From Gluconobacter cerevisiae (GTDB lineage Bacteria; Pseudomonadota; Alphaproteobacteria; Acetobacterales; Acetobacteraceae): a DNA stretch of 32,704 bases. Below, one piece after another: positions 31,088 to 32,704 of this stretch; the stretch's first letter is position 1; each line of letters begins with the position of its first letter. The notes under the pieces are model-generated. The model had not been told where the DNA came from. It did no database searches and was given only the letters and a program-made list of their open reading frames with translations. The stretch lies in assembly GCF_015244675.1 (NCBI RefSeq), contig NZ_JABCQO010000016.1, forward strand, positions 1-32,704, read 5' to 3'. Both the position numbers and the translations under genes were made by a program.

Positions 31088-32479
31088 ATGGCTTATGCTA
31101 CGATCAACCCTTATACCGGTGAGACGCTCAAGACTTTTCCAGATGCCACGGATCAGGAAGTCCAGACCGCGCTGACCGAAGCCTATGATGCGTTCAAGAG
31201 CTGGCGTCACACCTCCTTCGCCGAGCGTGCGAAGATCATGACCGCCGCCGCCAATATCCTTCGTCGTGATATCGATAAGTATTCCCGTCTTCTGACGCTG
31301 GAAATGGGCAAGATTTACGCCGAAGCCAAGGCTGAGACGATCCTGTCGGCTGAAATCTTCGAATATTATGCCAAGCATGCCGAAGAGTTACTCAAGTCCG
31401 AGAAGCTGCCGGTTGCGGACCCGAACTCGGGCGACGCCGTGCTGATCCATCAGCCGCAGGGCATTGTTTTCGCGATCGAGCCGTGGAACTTCCCGTTCTA
31501 CCAGATCGCCCGCATTATCGCGCCGCAGCTTTCTGCTGGTAACACGGTCATTCTCAAGCATGCTTCCAACGTGCCGCAGTGCGCGGCTGCGTTCGATGAC
31601 CTGATGAAGGAGGCCGGGCTGCCGAAGGGTGGGTTCCGCAATCTGTATGCTGCCCGTCATCACACCGAGACGATCCTCAAGGACCCGCGTGTCTGTGGCG
31701 TGGCCCTTACGGGTTCGGAAGGGGCTGGTGCCATTGTTGCCGGGATTGCGGCGCAGGCTCTGAAGAAGTCCACGATGGAACTGGGCGGCTCTGACGCATT
31801 CCTGGTTCTGGACGATGCAGATCTGGAGAAGACCGCGAAATGGGCTGCTTTCGGCCGTCACTGGAATGCTGGTCAGGTCTGCGTGTCTGCCAAGCGTCTG
31901 ATCGTGGCAGATGCCGTTTATGATCGTTTCCTTGAGCTGTACAAAGCGGAAGTTCTCAAGCTGAAGGCTGGCGATCCGATGGATGCGTCCACCACGCTGG
32001 CACCGCTGTCTTCGCAGAAGGCTGCGGACGATCTGAAGGCTCAGGTTGAGGAAGCCAAGAAGCATGGTGCGGTTGTCGAAGCGATTGGCCCGTCCGTCCC
32101 GGAAAGGGGTGCGTTCTTCCAGCCGCTGCTGATGACCAACCTGCACGAGAACAATGAAGCCCGCCTGTGGGAGTTCTTTGGCCCGGTCACGCAGCTCTAT
32201 CGCGCCAAGGACGATGCGGATGCCATTCGCATTGCCAATGATTCGCCGTTTGGTCTGGGTGGTTCGGTCTTCACGAAGGACACCAAGCGTGGCGTGAAGG
32301 TTGCTGAGCAGATTTATACGGGCATGGTCTATATCAACCATCCGACGATGGTGAAGGCTGATCTGCCGTTCGGTGGTGTGGCTCGTTCGGGTTATGGCCG
32401 CGAGCTGATCGGTCTGGGCATCAAGGAGTTCGTCAATCACAAGCTGATCGACGTTGTGGATATCGACGCACCGTTCTGA
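31088..32479 (+). CDS. NAD(P)-dependent aldehyde dehydrogenase (succinate-semialdehyde type)
   Basis: A 463-residue member of the aldehyde dehydrogenase superfamily. Catalytic residues are visible: Asn134 in EPWNFPFYQ, Glu231 in MELGGSDAF, and Cys265 in NAGQVCVSAKR; the coenzyme loop is TGSEGAG (208-214). The short N-terminus and the HQPQGIVFAIEPWNFP and PFGGVARSGYGRELIGLGIKEFVN patterns place it with the short (Sad/GabD1-like) succinate-semialdehyde dehydrogenases. In acetic acid bacteria related enzymes can act on other aldehydes, so the substrate is not certain. It starts 93 bases after nadE and ends before a strong terminator. Confidence 0.9.
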   Translation: MAYATINPYTGETLKTFPDATDQEVQTALTEAYDAFKSWRHTSFAERAKIMTAAANILRRDIDKYSRLLTLEMGKIYAEAKAETILSAEIFEYYAKHAEELLKSEKLPVADPNSGDAVLIHQPQGIVFAIEPWNFPFYQIARIIAPQLSAGNTVILKHASNVPQCAAAFDDLMKEAGLPKGGFRNLYAARHHTETILKDPRVCGVALTGSEGAGAIVAGIAAQALKKSTMELGGSDAFLVLDDADLEKTAKWAAFGRHWNAGQVCVSAKRLIVADAVYDRFLELYKAEVLKLKAGDPMDASTTLAPLSSQKAADDLKAQVEEAKKHGAVVEAIGPSVPERGAFFQPLLMTNLHENNEARLWEFFGPVTQLYRAKDDADAIRIANDSPFGLGGSVFTKDTKRGVKVAEQIYTGMVYINHPTMVKADLPFGGVARSGYGRELIGLGIKEFVNHKLIDVVDIDAPF

Positions 32480-32532
32480 TTGGAGTGTATCGGGCTTCTT
32501 TCGAGAAGTCCGGTTCGATCTTTCAGGTCATG

Positions 32533-32572
32533 AAAAACCCGCTTCCGGAGTTGTCCGGGAGCGGGTTTTTTT
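32533..32572 (+). terminator. Terminator after the aldehyde dehydrogenase gene
   Basis: AAAAACCCGCTTCCGG (32533-32548) pairs with CCGGGAGCGGGTTTTT (32555-32570), a 16-bp stem with one G-T pair and a six-base loop, then seven Ts (32566-32572). Confidence 0.95.
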
Positions 32573-32641
32573 CGCGCTCGGTTTGGAAGAGCCTTAGGCT
32601 CAGGACCTATTAATTTATTGAACTGAGCGAGAGGTTGTGAT

Positions 32642-32674
32642 TCACAGGCTTACCGATGGAGGGTAGGCCTGTGA
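32642..32674. terminator. Long hairpin near the end of the window
   Basis: TCACAGGCTTACC (32642-32654) pairs with GGTAGGCCTGTGA (32662-32674), 13 bp with one G-T pair and a seven-base loop. TATTTTTG follows after seven bases, so it may be a terminator of a small transcript or of a gene outside the window. Nothing coding is seen between 32573 and 32704. Confidence 0.4.
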
Positions 32675-32704
32675 GTGAGGTATTTTTGTTGTCTGAGCGC
32701 CAGA

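Noticed and set aside
31388-32440. Open frame of 350 codons opposite the aldehyde dehydrogenase gene
   Set aside because: Antisense shadow of a clear gene; no motif.
1-32704. CRISPR arrays, insertion sequences, integrases and rRNA genes
   Set aside because: No regularly spaced repeats, transposase or integrase motifs, or rRNA-like sequence were seen.

Overview
The window looks like chromosomal DNA of an alphaproteobacterium, most likely an acetic acid bacterium of the Gluconobacter/Acetobacteraceae type. The reasons are an F0-only ATP synthase cluster (I-a-c-b'-b) with no F1 genes beside it, an MlaD gene followed by a DUF2155 gene, a single-chain 951-residue GcvP, G+C-rich third codon positions, and the general gene content. 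The genus is an inference from family knowledge; no search was run.

Layout. 1-1561: polyamine genes speD and speE, with a hairpin over the speD ribosome binding site and a terminator between the two genes. 1597-2713: a MarR regulator with a 22-bp perfect palindrome at its start, a DUF333 lipoprotein and a small ABM-type monooxygenase. 2812-7585: a tandem glycine riboswitch followed by gcvT, gcvH and gcvP, with a second terminator between gcvH and gcvP. 7649-8991: a parS-like site, a second ABM protein, an orphan CopZ-like chaperone and a TRIC/UPF0126 membrane protein. 9022-10607: glnA with an unusual basic, Ala/Pro-rich N-terminal extension. 10863-13865: an aminotransferase gene with a second parS-like site inside it, tldD and a small unknown gene. 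13872-14490: a yggT gene and tRNA-Ala(CGC). 14396-17693: an A/T-richer stretch with an 878-residue double-domain glycosyltransferase.

17694-22679 is one minus-strand run: atpI, atpB, atpE, atpF', atpF, then a polyprenyl-phosphate GT2 glycosyltransferase and a GT39 (ArnT-like) glycosyltransferase, so envelope glycosylation genes sit directly behind the F0 genes. 22823-24346 encodes a protein with the C-terminal TSCPD region of B12-dependent ribonucleotide reductase (NrdJ) but no evident catalytic core. 24544-28599 is a tightly packed plus-strand operon: mlaD, a small unknown gene, a DUF2155 gene, otsB, otsA and dsbB. The window closes with a small DUF1328 membrane protein gene that had to be read directly from the sequence, nadE (glutamine-dependent NAD synthetase), an aldehyde dehydrogenase gene and its terminator.

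Most genes are housekeeping. The points most worth a second look are the two parS-type palindromes 3.9 kb apart, which suggest a ParB-loading region and perhaps nearness to the replication origin; the NrdJ-derived protein; the modified GlnA N-terminus; the F0/glycosyltransferase co-directional run; and the A/T-rich glycosyltransferase segment beside tRNA-Ala.
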